Origin: Pseudomonadota bacterium
GTDB lineage: Bacteria; Myxococcota_A; Polyangia; GCA-2747355
Assembly: GCA_016702545.1 (NCBI GenBank)
Contig: JADJDT010000018.1
Span: 102,930-166,929, forward strand
DNA: 64,000 nucleotides
Direction of reading: 5' to 3'
The translations under genes were made by a program, and so were the position numbers. Shown one piece after another: positions 49,842 to 61,586 of the stretch (position 1 is its first letter; each line of letters begins with the position of its first letter). A model generated the notes under the pieces. It worked only from the letters and a program-made list of their open reading frames with translations. It did not search any database and had not been told where the DNA came from.

Positions 49842-51143
49842 TTGAACCCAGGTCTTCCTGCAGTCCTTCGACTCCGCCCGGGCCGCGGGCGGCTCTCTCT
49901 CGCGGCGCTCGTCCTCACCCTACCCTGGGCCCTGCCCTGCTCCGCACGCGCCGAGTCGGCGCGCGCCGACAAGCCGGTGGTGGTGGTGGTGCCGGTCGGC
50001 CAGGGGGCCGCGTTACTGCCCACGGCCGCGGTCGCGCAGAGCATCACCCTGTTGATCGAGCGTTGGGGCAACGCGCGCCCCCGGCTGGTCTATCCCCCGC
50101 CCCAGGACCCCTCGGCCGCGATCGACAGCGCGAGCGCGCGGCAGCACATGGAACAGGCGGAAGAGGCCTTCCAGGCGCTCGAGTTCGACGCCGTGCGGCA
50201 GCACGCCACGGCGGCACTCGAGGTCTTCCGCGCCGAGGTGGCCAGCGGCGGCACGAGCGATGGCTACGTCGAGGCCCTGCATCTGCTGGCGGCCACCGAG
50301 TTCTTCGACGGCCAACAGGACGCAGCCGAGCGCGCGATGAACGACGCGGTGATCTTCGATCCGCGGCCACCGGCGCAAGAGCGCTTCAATCCGACCGTGC
50401 AGCAGTTCCACCAGCAGGTGCTGGAGCAAGCGAGCGACGAGGGCCATCTCAGCGTGACCAGCAGCCCCGAGGGCCTGCTCTGGCTCAATGGGCGGCTAAT
50501 GGGCTCCACCACCGAGACGCGCGCCCTGCGCCCGGGGCTCTATTGGGTGCGGATCTTTAGTCCTGGACACGCCGCGTGGCGCGATTGGGTGCGGGTGGCG
50601 CCGGGCGAGCCGCGCCAGCTCTCGGTCACGCTCGAAAGCGACACCCAACAAGCCGAACCACCCGTGGTCCCGGCAGCGCGCCGCCGCAGCGAGGGTCAAG
50701 CGCTCCCCGGAGCGGCCAACGCCCTGCTGCGCGAGCAACGAGCGACCGAGTTGGTCGTCGTCGACGCCCGGCCGGGGTGCAACCCGCAGGCCTGCACCCT
50801 CGTCGTCGGCCACAGCAGCGCCGGGCGTTGGCAAGCCGACGCCGTGGCGCCCCTCGATCGGCCGCTCGAGGGCACCGCCGCGCGGCTGTTGCGCGGCACC
50901 GCGTGGTCCGTGGGAGGCGCGACGCAGTCCACCGCGGGGCTGGGCGACGCGCTGAAGACCTGTGTCACCGACAGCGAGTGCTCGCTCCACCTGCGCTGTC
51001 GGCGAGGCGTCTGCACGCGCGCCAACTCGATCACGCGCCGCTGGTGGTTCTGGACCGCCATCGGCGTCTCAGCCGCCGCCGTGGCCGTCGGCGTCGCCCT
51101 GCCTTTCGTGCTGCCGGAGAAGGTCACCATCGAGGTCCGCTGA
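49842..51143 (+). CDS. PEGA-domain protein, exported, with C-terminal membrane helix
   Basis: The product is 433 residues from TTG at 49842, with no ATG near. It has a signal peptide (LSLAALVLTLPWALPCSARAES), an N-terminal helical repeat part with TPR-like features (ARQHMEQAEEAFQALEFDAVRQHATAALEVF...ALHLLAATEFFDGQQDAAERAM), and a PEGA domain at about 205-265 (HLSVTSSPEGLLWLNGRLMGSTTETRALRPGLYWVRI). Then follow a linker, a Cys-rich knot (CVTDSECSLHLRCRRGVC) and a final helix (WWFWTAIGVSAAAVAVGVALPFVL). Such proteins are frequent in Myxococcota and their function is unknown. The 259-bp gap before it shows no gene. pfk follows 12 bp later. Confidence 0.85.
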   Translation: MNPGLPAVLRLRPGRGRLSLAALVLTLPWALPCSARAESARADKPVVVVVPVGQGAALLPTAAVAQSITLLIERWGNARPRLVYPPPQDPSAAIDSASARQHMEQAEEAFQALEFDAVRQHATAALEVFRAEVASGGTSDGYVEALHLLAATEFFDGQQDAAERAMNDAVIFDPRPPAQERFNPTVQQFHQQVLEQASDEGHLSVTSSPEGLLWLNGRLMGSTTETRALRPGLYWVRIFSPGHAAWRDWVRVAPGEPRQLSVTLESDTQQAEPPVVPAARRRSEGQALPGAANALLREQRATELVVVDARPGCNPQACTLVVGHSSAGRWQADAVAPLDRPLEGTAARLLRGTAWSVGGATQSTAGLGDALKTCVTDSECSLHLRCRRGVCTRANSITRRWWFWTAIGVSAAAVAVGVALPFVLPEKVTIEVR

Positions 51144-51155
51144 AGGGGACGATTC

Positions 51156-52448
51156 ATGGAACTCTCGATCCGCGCGCTCGGTGAAGCCCGCCAGCCCTCA
51201 CCGCTGCAGCTCTCCACCGTCAGCGGCGACTCGATCGCCGACTTCACGCCACCCAACGCCCGAGTCTTCCTCGATCCGACCCAAGCGAGCGCGGGGCAGC
51301 CGAGCTTCGAGCTGGCGGGGCCCCGCGCGCTCAACTATTTCCGCGGACCCGAGGTCACGGCGGCGATCGTCACCGTCGGGGGCCTCTGTCCCGGCATGAA
51401 CAACGTCGTGCGCGAGCTGGTGCTCACACTCTGGCACCGCTACGGCGTGCGGCGCATCCTGGGCGCGCGCTACGGCTTCCGCGGCCTGATGCCCGACAGC
51501 CCCGAGCCGCTGCAGGCGCTCGACCCCGGGGTCGTGCGTGACATTCACCTGCAGGGTGGCACCGTGCTCGGCTCGTCGCGCGGTCCCCAGCCGGTCGATC
51601 GCATCCTCGGCCTACTGCAGCAGCGCGGCATCGACATGGTCTTCTGCATCGGCGGCGATGGTGGGATGAACGGCGCGCGGGCGCTCTATGAAGAAACACG
51701 CCGCCGCGCGGCCCCGATCGCCGTGGTGGGGGTGCCGAAGACCATCGACAACGACCTGCCCTACATCGAGCGCACCTTCGGCTTCGACACCGCCGTGTCG
51801 ATCGCCAGCGGGGCCATTCGCGCCGCCCACGTCGAGGCCCGCAGCGCGCCCAACGGGGTCGGTCTGGTGCGCCTGATGGGCCGGCACGCCGGCTTCATCG
51901 CCGCGGCAGCGACGCTCGCCGCGCGCGAGGTCAACCTGGTGCTGGTCCCCGAGCTGCCCTTCGCGATCGAGGGCGAGCGCGGGCTACTGGCCTGGCTCTG
52001 GCAGCGCCTCGATCGGCGCGACCACGCCGTGATCGTCGTGGCGGAGGGCGCCGGCCAGGAGCACTTGACGGGCGGCGCGGGCCGGGACGCTTCGGGCCGG
52101 GACGCTTCGGGCAATGTCAAACTCGGTGACATCGGCGTCTTCCTGCGTGACCGGTTGATCGCGGCCGGCCGCTCGCGCGACCTCCAACTCAAATACATCG
52201 ATCCGAGCTACATCATCCGCGCCACCCCGGCGACGCCGAGCGACGCCATCTTCTGCGGCGATCTCGCCGAGAGCGCCGTCCACGCGGCGATGGCCGGCAA
52301 GACCGGGCTGGTGATCGGACTCTGGCTCAACCGCCTCACGCACCTCCCGCTGGCCACCGCCACTGACGGTCGCAAGACCATCTCGCTCGACGGGTCCTTC
52401 TGGCGCAGCGTCATCAACTGCACGGGCCAGCCGGCGCAGCTCGTCTAG
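51156..52448 (+). CDS. pfkA: 6-phosphofructokinase
   Basis: This 430-residue PFK phosphorylates fructose 6-phosphate in glycolysis. The core carries GGLCPGMNNVVRELV, IGGDGGMNGA, VPKTIDNDLPYIERTFGFDTAVS (with catalytic Asp), VRLMGRHAGFIA and LVPELPFAIEG. The GGDG motif (Gly rather than Asp at the key site) predicts ATP use, while PKTIDND with Lys is shared with PPi-type and plant/trypanosomatid enzymes; this mixture fits the long-type ATP-PFKs. The N-terminal 70 residues are an extension. It contains two copies of GRDAS in a surface loop (about 305-315). The ATG at 51156 follows GAAGGGGACGATTC. Confidence 0.93.
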   Translation: MELSIRALGEARQPSPLQLSTVSGDSIADFTPPNARVFLDPTQASAGQPSFELAGPRALNYFRGPEVTAAIVTVGGLCPGMNNVVRELVLTLWHRYGVRRILGARYGFRGLMPDSPEPLQALDPGVVRDIHLQGGTVLGSSRGPQPVDRILGLLQQRGIDMVFCIGGDGGMNGARALYEETRRRAAPIAVVGVPKTIDNDLPYIERTFGFDTAVSIASGAIRAAHVEARSAPNGVGLVRLMGRHAGFIAAAATLAAREVNLVLVPELPFAIEGERGLLAWLWQRLDRRDHAVIVVAEGAGQEHLTGGAGRDASGRDASGNVKLGDIGVFLRDRLIAAGRSRDLQLKYIDPSYIIRATPATPSDAIFCGDLAESAVHAAMAGKTGLVIGLWLNRLTHLPLATATDGRKTISLDGSFWRSVINCTGQPAQLV

Positions 52449-52487
52449 GCCCAAAACAAGCGCGTCCCGCGCTCATTTTGGGCCTAG
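52444..52487. terminator. hairpin repeat overlapping the phosphofructokinase stop codon
   Basis: CTAGGCCCAAAA (52445-52456) pairs perfectly with TTTTGGGCCTAG (52476-52487), with an inner GCGCG/CGCGC stem. The gene's TAG stop lies inside the left arm. The first 29 bp (52444-52472) are identical to 24158-24186. It probably ends transcription of the PEGA-pfkA unit or stabilises its mRNA. Confidence 0.75.
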
Positions 52488-52489
52488 AT

Positions 52490-52526
52490 ATGATTCAGGG
52501 GGCTTTCGCAAAGCCCCCTGAGTCAT
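52490..52526. terminator. second hairpin, 17-bp stem
   Basis: ATGATTCAGGGGGCTTT and AAAGCCCCCTGAGTCAT (52490-52506 and 52510-52526) pair with one mismatch around a CGC loop. It directly follows the repeat hairpin, so the two form a tandem stem-loop between pfkA and the next gene. There is no T-run. Confidence 0.75.
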
Positions 52527-52606
52527 AGCCAGTCCCGAACACCGCTCACCGCTCGCAGATCCTTTCCCGCGGCCGCGCGTAGACACTGCGCAAGGGAGGA
52601 TCGCCG

Positions 52607-53566
52607 ATGACACACCGCACACCCGTCCGTCACTCGCTCGCCGCCCACCTGCTGCTGGCCCTGATCCTGGCGGCCTCGTGCGCCACGGCCGCACCGCGCC
52701 TACAAGACCGCCGGGGCCCCTACAGCGTCGAGGTCTGGATCGACGGCCGACCCGCACGCACCTTCTCACACCGGGGTGAGAGCTACGTGCTCGGCGAGCG
52801 CGGCCGACGCTACACGCTGCGCGTGCAGAACCACTCCGGCCGGCGGGTGGAGATCGTCGCGACGGTCGACGGACGCGACGTACTCGACGGTCGGCCCGGC
52901 AGCTTCGGCAAACGCGGCTACCTGCTGCCCGCCTGGGGCTCGGTGACGATCGAGGGCTGGCGTCTCTCCCAGCAAGAGATCGCCGCCTTTCGCTTCTCCA
53001 GCGTCGGCGAGTCCTATGCCGCGCGGACCGGCGATGCGCGGCAGGTCGGGGTGATCGGCGTGGCCTTCTTCCCTGAGGCGCCACTGCCGCCGCCGGTCTA
53101 CGAGCCCTACGCGGCGAGGGACGACCATTGGGGCCAGAACGTGCCGGACGACGGCGAGTACGCGCCGAGCGAGCGCCGGCGGATGAGCGCCCCGCAGCCG
53201 CCGGCCGCGTCGGCGCCGAGCGGGCGCGCCGAGGGTGACGGGGCCCCATCGAGTGCCCGGTCGAGCGAATCGGCGGCGGCGGCCCGCGGCCGCCTCGCGC
53301 CGAGCTACGAGCGACCGGGCCTCGGCACGGCCTTCGGCGAGCGCCACTACGCGCCGGTCACGAACGTGCCCTTCGAGCGCGCCAACAGCAGTCATCCGAG
53401 CTACCTGCTCGGCCTGCGCTACAACGATGCCCGCGGGCTGATGGCGATGGGCATCGACTTGAGGCCCTGGCGCCGGCACTACGACGAGGCCCAGCGCCGC
53501 CGTTACGCCACGCCCTTCCCGGCACAGCCCGACTATGCCGCGCCGCCGCCGGGCTGGGATGAGTAG
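52607..53566 (+). CDS. secreted protein of unknown function
   Basis: This 319-residue protein has a signal peptide (HSLAAHLLLALILAASCATAAP). The N-terminal domain (about 30-165) is beta-rich: YSVEVWIDGRPARTFSHRGESYVLGERGRRYTLRVQNHSGRRVEIVATVDGRDVLDG, then GYLLPAWGSVTIEGWRLSQQEIAAFRFS and GVIGVAFF. I have seen this kind of domain in Myxococcota and other Gram-negative secreted proteins, but know no function. The second half is Pro/Ala/Ser-rich and ends with a more conserved GLRYNDARGLMAMGIDL. ATG at 52607 follows GGGAGGATCGCCG. Confidence 0.82.
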   Translation: MTHRTPVRHSLAAHLLLALILAASCATAAPRLQDRRGPYSVEVWIDGRPARTFSHRGESYVLGERGRRYTLRVQNHSGRRVEIVATVDGRDVLDGRPGSFGKRGYLLPAWGSVTIEGWRLSQQEIAAFRFSSVGESYAARTGDARQVGVIGVAFFPEAPLPPPVYEPYAARDDHWGQNVPDDGEYAPSERRRMSAPQPPAASAPSGRAEGDGAPSSARSSESAAAARGRLAPSYERPGLGTAFGERHYAPVTNVPFERANSSHPSYLLGLRYNDARGLMAMGIDLRPWRRHYDEAQRRRYATPFPAQPDYAAPPPGWDE

Positions 53567-54305
53567 ATGAGCGCTGCTCGCCCGCCCGCGCGCTACCCGT
53601 CGTGCCCGACGACGATGCGCGCGAGCTGCCCGCTCGCCAGCTCGCGGGAGCCCTCGGTGATGCGCGCCTCGAGACTGACCGTCCGCCCGCGCGCGGTGAC
53701 CCTCGTGATCGTGACCTCGACCTTGATCTTCGCACCGACCAGCAGCGGCGGCCGATGGGTCAGCGTCAACGACAGCCCCACGCCCGCGCTCTGCAGGCCG
53801 GGCGGCAGCAGCGTCGCCAAGCAACGCGACGCGGCCTCATCGATCCACTGGGCGGCCCGACCGAGCGCCAGCCCCGCCGGGTGCCTCTCCGAGCCGGTCG
53901 CCAGGTCGCTGAGCTGCACCGTGGCGATCAGCCGCTCGACCTGCCCGACCGGCGGAACGGGCCACTCGAGCTCGACCAGCTCGCTCGCGGGGATCGAAGT
54001 GCGAGGCGTGGCCACGGCCGTAGCCGGCGCGAACCTGAGCTGAGGCGGCGCCTCCCCGGCGCGCCCCGGCATCGTCGGCACGGGTGCCATCTCGTCGACC
54101 GCGGGCCCCGCCAGACCGATCATGTGGTCGAGGAAGGCCGTGTAGGCCTCGCCGAGCGGGGCTGGGAAGCGGATGCCCATTCGGTTGGTGCCGCCCAGGG
54201 TCGACTCACCGCGCACCTTGCGGATCCAGCGCACCAGGCCCTCGAAGGGCACGCGCTGACCATCGGGCAGCAGGATCGTGCCGTTGACCTGACTCCCCGG
54301 CGGCG

Positions 54306-57791
<3,486 letters not shown>

Positions 57792-57827
57792 GGGCCGTGG
57801 GCGCGTCGCGAACGAGCACCGTATCCC

Positions 57828-59414
57828 TCAGTCCAGATACGCTTGCAGGTGATACCCCGCGCGATCGCGGTAGACCCACCAGCGCTCGCGCTCACCGCCC
57901 GGGCTGCTGGTGGTGAGCAGCAGGTACTGGCGCTGGAAGCCCTCGGCCCACCATTCGCCCTCGACGGTGCACGGCCCATCGCAGGCCATCACGCGCTGCC
58001 ACGGCCCGCGCTCACCGACCCGCACGCGGTCGCCCTGCCACAACACGACCAAGGGTGCTGCGAGCAGCTGCAGCACGGGCCACACCTCCTCGGCTAGCGA
58101 GACGGGCGGCTCGCCGCGGGCGCTCGCATCGGCGGCGCTCGCCGGTGGCCGCTGCCGTGCGGCGCGCGGTCGGGGCGGCGCAGCCATCGTCGCGGTCGCG
58201 GCGGGATCCACGACCTCCCAGCGCAGGCGCCCCTCGGGCAAGTAGCGGTCGATCAGCACCGGCCGCACGATCGCCTCACGCCCGAAGGCCGCCGCCAAGC
58301 GGCCGATCGCCGTGCTCAGCGCCTCCTCGGCCAGATCCTCCTGGCGTTCGAAGAGGCGGAGCTGGCGCAGCGTGGCCACCCCGACCTCGACCGCGCGCAT
58401 GGTGATCGTGGCGACGGCGTCCGCGGCCGGCGCCTCGGCCAACCACAGGGTCAAGAGCTCGAGCAACGCGCGCCCATCGAGCGTCGGCCGCAGCGGAGAG
58501 AAGCGGCGCGTCAGCACGCTGTGCGCGGCGTCCGCCAGCCGCAACGTGACCTCGAGCGCGGCGATCGCCTGCCGGTTGACCGCCACCTGCTTGATCAGCC
58601 GATCGAGCACGCTCTTGTGCAGAAAGAGCAGCGGCTCGAGCTCGGCCGTCGGAGCATCGAGGTGCAGCTCGCTGCTCTCGATCAGCTCGGGCACCTCGAC
58701 GCGATAGCGCTGGGCCCAGCGACCGCGCAGCCGCTGCTCCAGCTCGACGCCGGCCTGACCAAAGCGCCGCATCAGCGCCCCCGGCGGCAAGCGTTGCAGC
58801 TCACCAGCATGGGTCCAGCCGAGCAGGCGCACCAAACGCGCCAGCGCCGGAGGGAGCGGTAGCGCCTCCAGCGGCAGTTGCGCGAGGAAGGTCGCGTCCT
58901 CACCTCGCGGCACGATCACCCGCGCCGGCGGCGTCGCGGCGCGCGCGCTGCGGGCGACGACCCAGGCGCTGGTCGGCTGGTCGGCGACGGCCACCACCAC
59001 GCCTTCCAACCCGCAGTCCTCGACCAGCGCGCGCTGCAGTCGCGCGGCCAGCACGGCCTCGTCGGGGTAGAGCCGCTCCAGCCCGTCCAGCTCGACGAAG
59101 AAGCTCCCCTCCGCATCGCGCCCCACCACCGGCGCGAGCCGATAGAGCGTCTCGATCGCCTGCCGTGCGAGCCGCCGGCCGCAGATCGGGTCGGGCGGCA
59201 GAATCGTCGCCGCGGGACAAAGCGCCCGCGCGGTCGCCAGCGACATGCCCCGACGCAGCCCGGCCGTCGCGCCCTCCGGCGAGGTCTCGAGCACGACCGG
59301 ATGCAGCACCGCCGTATCGGCGATAATCAGCGGCTGACCGCGCCACGAGGGCTCGGCCAAGAGCCGCGCCTGCAGCTCAAACCGTGCGATCCACAAACAT
59401 GCCGTGCGACCCAT
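57828..59414 (-). CDS. imuB: ImuB, inactive Y-family DNA polymerase-like mutasome protein
   Basis: This is 528 residues from the ATG at 59414 (GAGG upstream); an ATG at 59429 is an alternative. The fold is Y-family (LWIARFELQARLL...ETSPEGATAGLRRGMSLATARALCP... RLARQAIETLYRLAPVV), but the catalytic carboxylates are absent: the DxD-type first motif reads IARFELQ and the SIDE motif reads FVELDG. This is the hallmark of ImuB, which links the beta clamp, ImuA and DnaE2. The C-terminal part contains the ImuB-specific region (WWAEGFQRQYLLLTTSSPGGERERWWVYRDRAGYHLQAYLD). It overlaps imuA by 38 bp; dnaE2 follows 36 bp later. Confidence 0.93.
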   Translation of the reverse strand: MGRTACLWIARFELQARLLAEPSWRGQPLIIADTAVLHPVVLETSPEGATAGLRRGMSLATARALCPAATILPPDPICGRRLARQAIETLYRLAPVVGRDAEGSFFVELDGLERLYPDEAVLAARLQRALVEDCGLEGVVVAVADQPTSAWVVARSARAATPPARVIVPRGEDATFLAQLPLEALPLPPALARLVRLLGWTHAGELQRLPPGALMRRFGQAGVELEQRLRGRWAQRYRVEVPELIESSELHLDAPTAELEPLLFLHKSVLDRLIKQVAVNRQAIAALEVTLRLADAAHSVLTRRFSPLRPTLDGRALLELLTLWLAEAPAADAVATITMRAVEVGVATLRQLRLFERQEDLAEEALSTAIGRLAAAFGREAIVRPVLIDRYLPEGRLRWEVVDPAATATMAAPPRPRAARQRPPASAADASARGEPPVSLAEEVWPVLQLLAAPLVVLWQGDRVRVGERGPWQRVMACDGPCTVEGEWWAEGFQRQYLLLTTSSPGGERERWWVYRDRAGYHLQAYLD

Positions 59415-60234
59415 CGTGCGGCACCTCATTGTTCTGCATCTCGTCGTTCCGCGCGCTCCGCTCGCTCTGCGCGCTCCGCTCGCTCTGCGCGCTCCGCTCG
59501 CTCTGCGCGCTCCGCACCTGGGCCTGCCGGGCCATCTGCCCGAGCTTGCTCTTGACGATCACCACGCGCAGGCCCTGCGCCCCCTGGTCGTCCACGCGCA
59601 GTCGCAAACAGCCAAAGCTGCCCAAGCTGCCCAAGCTGCCCAGCGCCAGGCTCGTCGCGTCCTGCTCCTGGAGGAACAGCACCGTCGTCCCGCCACGCTC
59701 AGCGGCGAGCCGTAGTCGCGCGAGCTGCGCCTGCGGCCGAGGGCGGCTCGTCCCACCCGGGGGCGGGTCGATGACGACCAGCGTCAACGCGCTGCTGGCT
59801 TGCAGCAGTAGGTCGGCGGCCTTGAGCACCGCGGCGACCGGCGAGCGTGTCGCGGCCTGGCCTAGCCGCACCACCAGCAGCCGGTCTAGCCAGGCGCCGT
59901 GCTCCAAGGCGGGCAAGGGGTAGAAGCGACCGCTGGCGTCGATCCACGCCACGCGCTGCCGGCGCCGCAGCAGGCGATCGCAAATCGCCGCCACCAGCGC
60001 GCGCTTGCCGCTCGACCGCCCGCCCTCCACCTCGATCAAGCGACCCAGGGGCAAGCCACCATGGGGGAGCAGGCGATCCAGCGCCGCAAGACCCGTCGGC
60101 ACGACCGCGAGCCCCGCCACCGCCGAGGCCCCACGACCCAGCTCATGCCAGGGCCGCAGCCCCTCCGCCACACGATCGCCCAGACGATCGCCCACCGACT
60201 CGGTGGGATCGCTGTCGACAAAGGCATGCGTCAC
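59377..60234 (-). CDS. imuA: ImuA, RecA-like mutasome protein
   Basis: This is 285 residues from the GTG at 60234. The RecA/SulA-like core is visible: GLAALDRLLPHGGLPLGRLIEVEGGRSSGKRALVAAI (a Walker-A-like GGRSSGKR), RVAWIDASGRFYPLPALEHGAWLDRLLVVR, LVVIDPPPGG and GGTTVLFLQEQ. The C-terminus has three repeats of RSAQSE and a short low-complexity LGSLGSLGS. ImuA recruits ImuB and DnaE2 in SOS mutagenesis. A TTG at 60255 would also be in frame but lies inside the LexA-like box. Confidence 0.9.
   Translation of the reverse strand: MTHAFVDSDPTESVGDRLGDRVAEGLRPWHELGRGASAVAGLAVVPTGLAALDRLLPHGGLPLGRLIEVEGGRSSGKRALVAAICDRLLRRRQRVAWIDASGRFYPLPALEHGAWLDRLLVVRLGQAATRSPVAAVLKAADLLLQASSALTLVVIDPPPGGTSRPRPQAQLARLRLAAERGGTTVLFLQEQDATSLALGSLGSLGSFGCLRLRVDDQGAQGLRVVIVKSKLGQMARQAQVRSAQSERSAQSERSAQSERSARNDEMQNNEVPHDGSHGMFVDRTV
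59452..59515. repeat. 18-bp tandem repeat at the end of imuA
   Basis: Three perfect 18-bp units CGCGCTCCGCTCGCTCTG (59452-59505) and a partial fourth encode the RSAQSE hexads of ImuA. About 110 bp away a 9-bp unit GCTGCCCAA is repeated three times near 59617-59640, encoding LGS repeats. Both keep the frame. Confidence 0.9.
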
Positions 60235-60247
60235 TGGGCTGCGCTGA

Positions 60248-60264
60248 CTGAACAAGCGTTCAGC
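60248..60264. promoter_or_regulatory. LexA-like SOS box upstream of imuA
   Basis: CTGAACAAGCGTTCAGC is a palindrome CTGAAC-N4-GTTCAG. It agrees at 16 of 17 positions with the published Myxococcus xanthus LexA pattern CTRHAMRYBYGTTCAGS (as I recall it). It lies 13 bp upstream of the imuA GTG, where LexA would block transcription of imuA-imuB-dnaE2 until DNA damage. Confidence 0.8.
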
Positions 60265-60352
60265 CTATCAGGCGCGCGCCCCTACCGTCAACGAAGCTGC
60301 GCCGCCCGACCACTCGCTGCACCATCACCACCGTCGTCGGCAGGACCCGCGA

Positions 60353-61225
60353 TCAACGCCCCGCCGCTCCCGCACAGTGATCGTTGAGCGCACCGGGCGT
60401 ACCACGATCGCCCTGCCCCTCCGCCCCCCGCCGGTAGACGCTCGTCGCTGCACACCAACGCTGGCCTTGATCGTTGGCCCGCGCATCCAAGGCCGCCGGA
60501 TCGAGGCTCACGCTCGCCCCCGGCGTCGAGGGAAAGCCGCGACCTCCGCCGTAGACCACCGCGTCGATCACCTGCCCGCCGCAGCTCAGCAGCAGCTCGT
60601 CCGCGCTGTTGCTGAGCGCGAAGCCGGAGTAGACGTAGCCCGGTGGCGGACGCTGCTCACCAAGCGCGCCAGCGCTGGCCGCCAACACCGCGAAGCCGCG
60701 CGGGGCCACGGACAACTCCTTTTCGATCGTGTGTCGATCCAGGCCGCCGTCGTGCAGAATGCACCCCCGCAGCGTCACCGCGCGCTCGAAATCAGGATTG
60801 TAGAGCTCAACCCATTCTCCATCTTTGTCGGATGTTACAGATGGATCCTGCATCCATTCAGTGAAGATGACGTCCCCCGTCGCGCGCGGCTCCCGCACCC
60901 GCGCGTCGGTGGTCAGGGCGCGCCCCCGGGTTGCATCGGCGGCGCTCACGCCACCGGCATCACCCACACCCGCATCGGGCCATGCACCGAGTTCCGACCA
61001 CCAACCGCCGCCGGGGCTGGGGGCACTCGCAGCGTCCCTCGCCCGAGCCGAGGCCGCTGCTTGCGACAGCCGCACACGACCCAGATCGACCGCCATCGTC
61101 GAGCCATCGTCCTCCAGCGGCAGCAACCAAAAGTCGCTCGCACAACCGCCGCCCAGCAGCCCACCGAGCAGCGTGGCGATCAGACCCCACGTGCCACGGC
61201 CGGTCACCCTCACACGATCCTCCAT
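60353..61225 (-). CDS. lamin-tail-domain lipoprotein
   Basis: This is 290 residues from the ATG at 61225, which has GGAGGAG 5 bp upstream. The signal ends in LLGGLLGGGC, a lipobox. After a Ser/Ala/Asp-rich linker, a lamin tail domain spans about 115-265: VIFTEWMQDPSVTSDKDGEWVELYNPDFERAVTLRGCILHDGG...FALSNSADELLLSCGGQVIDAVVYGGGRGFPSTPGASVSL. Such lipoproteins are frequent on the surface of Myxococcota, with unknown role. Ends RGTPGALNDHC, as usual for the family. An earlier in-frame start at 61321 lacks support. Divergence from the imuA promoter side is not seen; both genes read leftward. Confidence 0.87.
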   Translation of the reverse strand: MEDRVRVTGRGTWGLIATLLGGLLGGGCASDFWLLPLEDDGSTMAVDLGRVRLSQAAASARARDAASAPSPGGGWWSELGAWPDAGVGDAGGVSAADATRGRALTTDARVREPRATGDVIFTEWMQDPSVTSDKDGEWVELYNPDFERAVTLRGCILHDGGLDRHTIEKELSVAPRGFAVLAASAGALGEQRPPPGYVYSGFALSNSADELLLSCGGQVIDAVVYGGGRGFPSTPGASVSLDPAALDARANDQGQRWCAATSVYRRGAEGQGDRGTPGALNDHCAGAAGR

Positions 61226-61586
61226 GCCAGCTCCTCCAAGCCTCAACCCGAGCGCAACCCAGGCGCTGATCGCCGCTCCCGCGCCGCCGAGGGCACGCCA
61301 CGACCCGGTGGTCGTGGTCAACCCAATCGCCCGCGGTCACCAGCCGGGTCCGCGCAATCCGGGTCAACCAACGCGGCAAAGCACCGGTCGTGCCGATCGC
61401 TCAGTCCCGAGAAATCGAGTTATTGCGCGCGGTGAGGCCGGCCTCGACCGAGTTTCGGCGGGCCCGCCGAACCACGCGCCCCGCGAGGACCTGCCGGGCG
61501 GCGGCCGGCGGGCAGGGACGTGGCGGGGACGCGGGCGCGGGGGCACCGGGCAGCCGTGACGCCGCCCCCGGGCCGCGCAGCAGGTT
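61226..61586. other. intergenic region without a recognised gene
   Basis: These 361 bp lie between the lamin-tail lipoprotein start and the stop of the next minus-strand gene. Several overlapping open frames exist on both strands but none has a credible start or family pattern. It presumably holds the lipoprotein's promoter. No hairpin or repeat stands out. Confidence 0.6.

Noticed and set aside
60235..60255. TTG start for imuA at 60255
   Set aside because: It falls inside the LexA-like palindrome. The GTG at 60234 leaves the operator upstream of the coding part.
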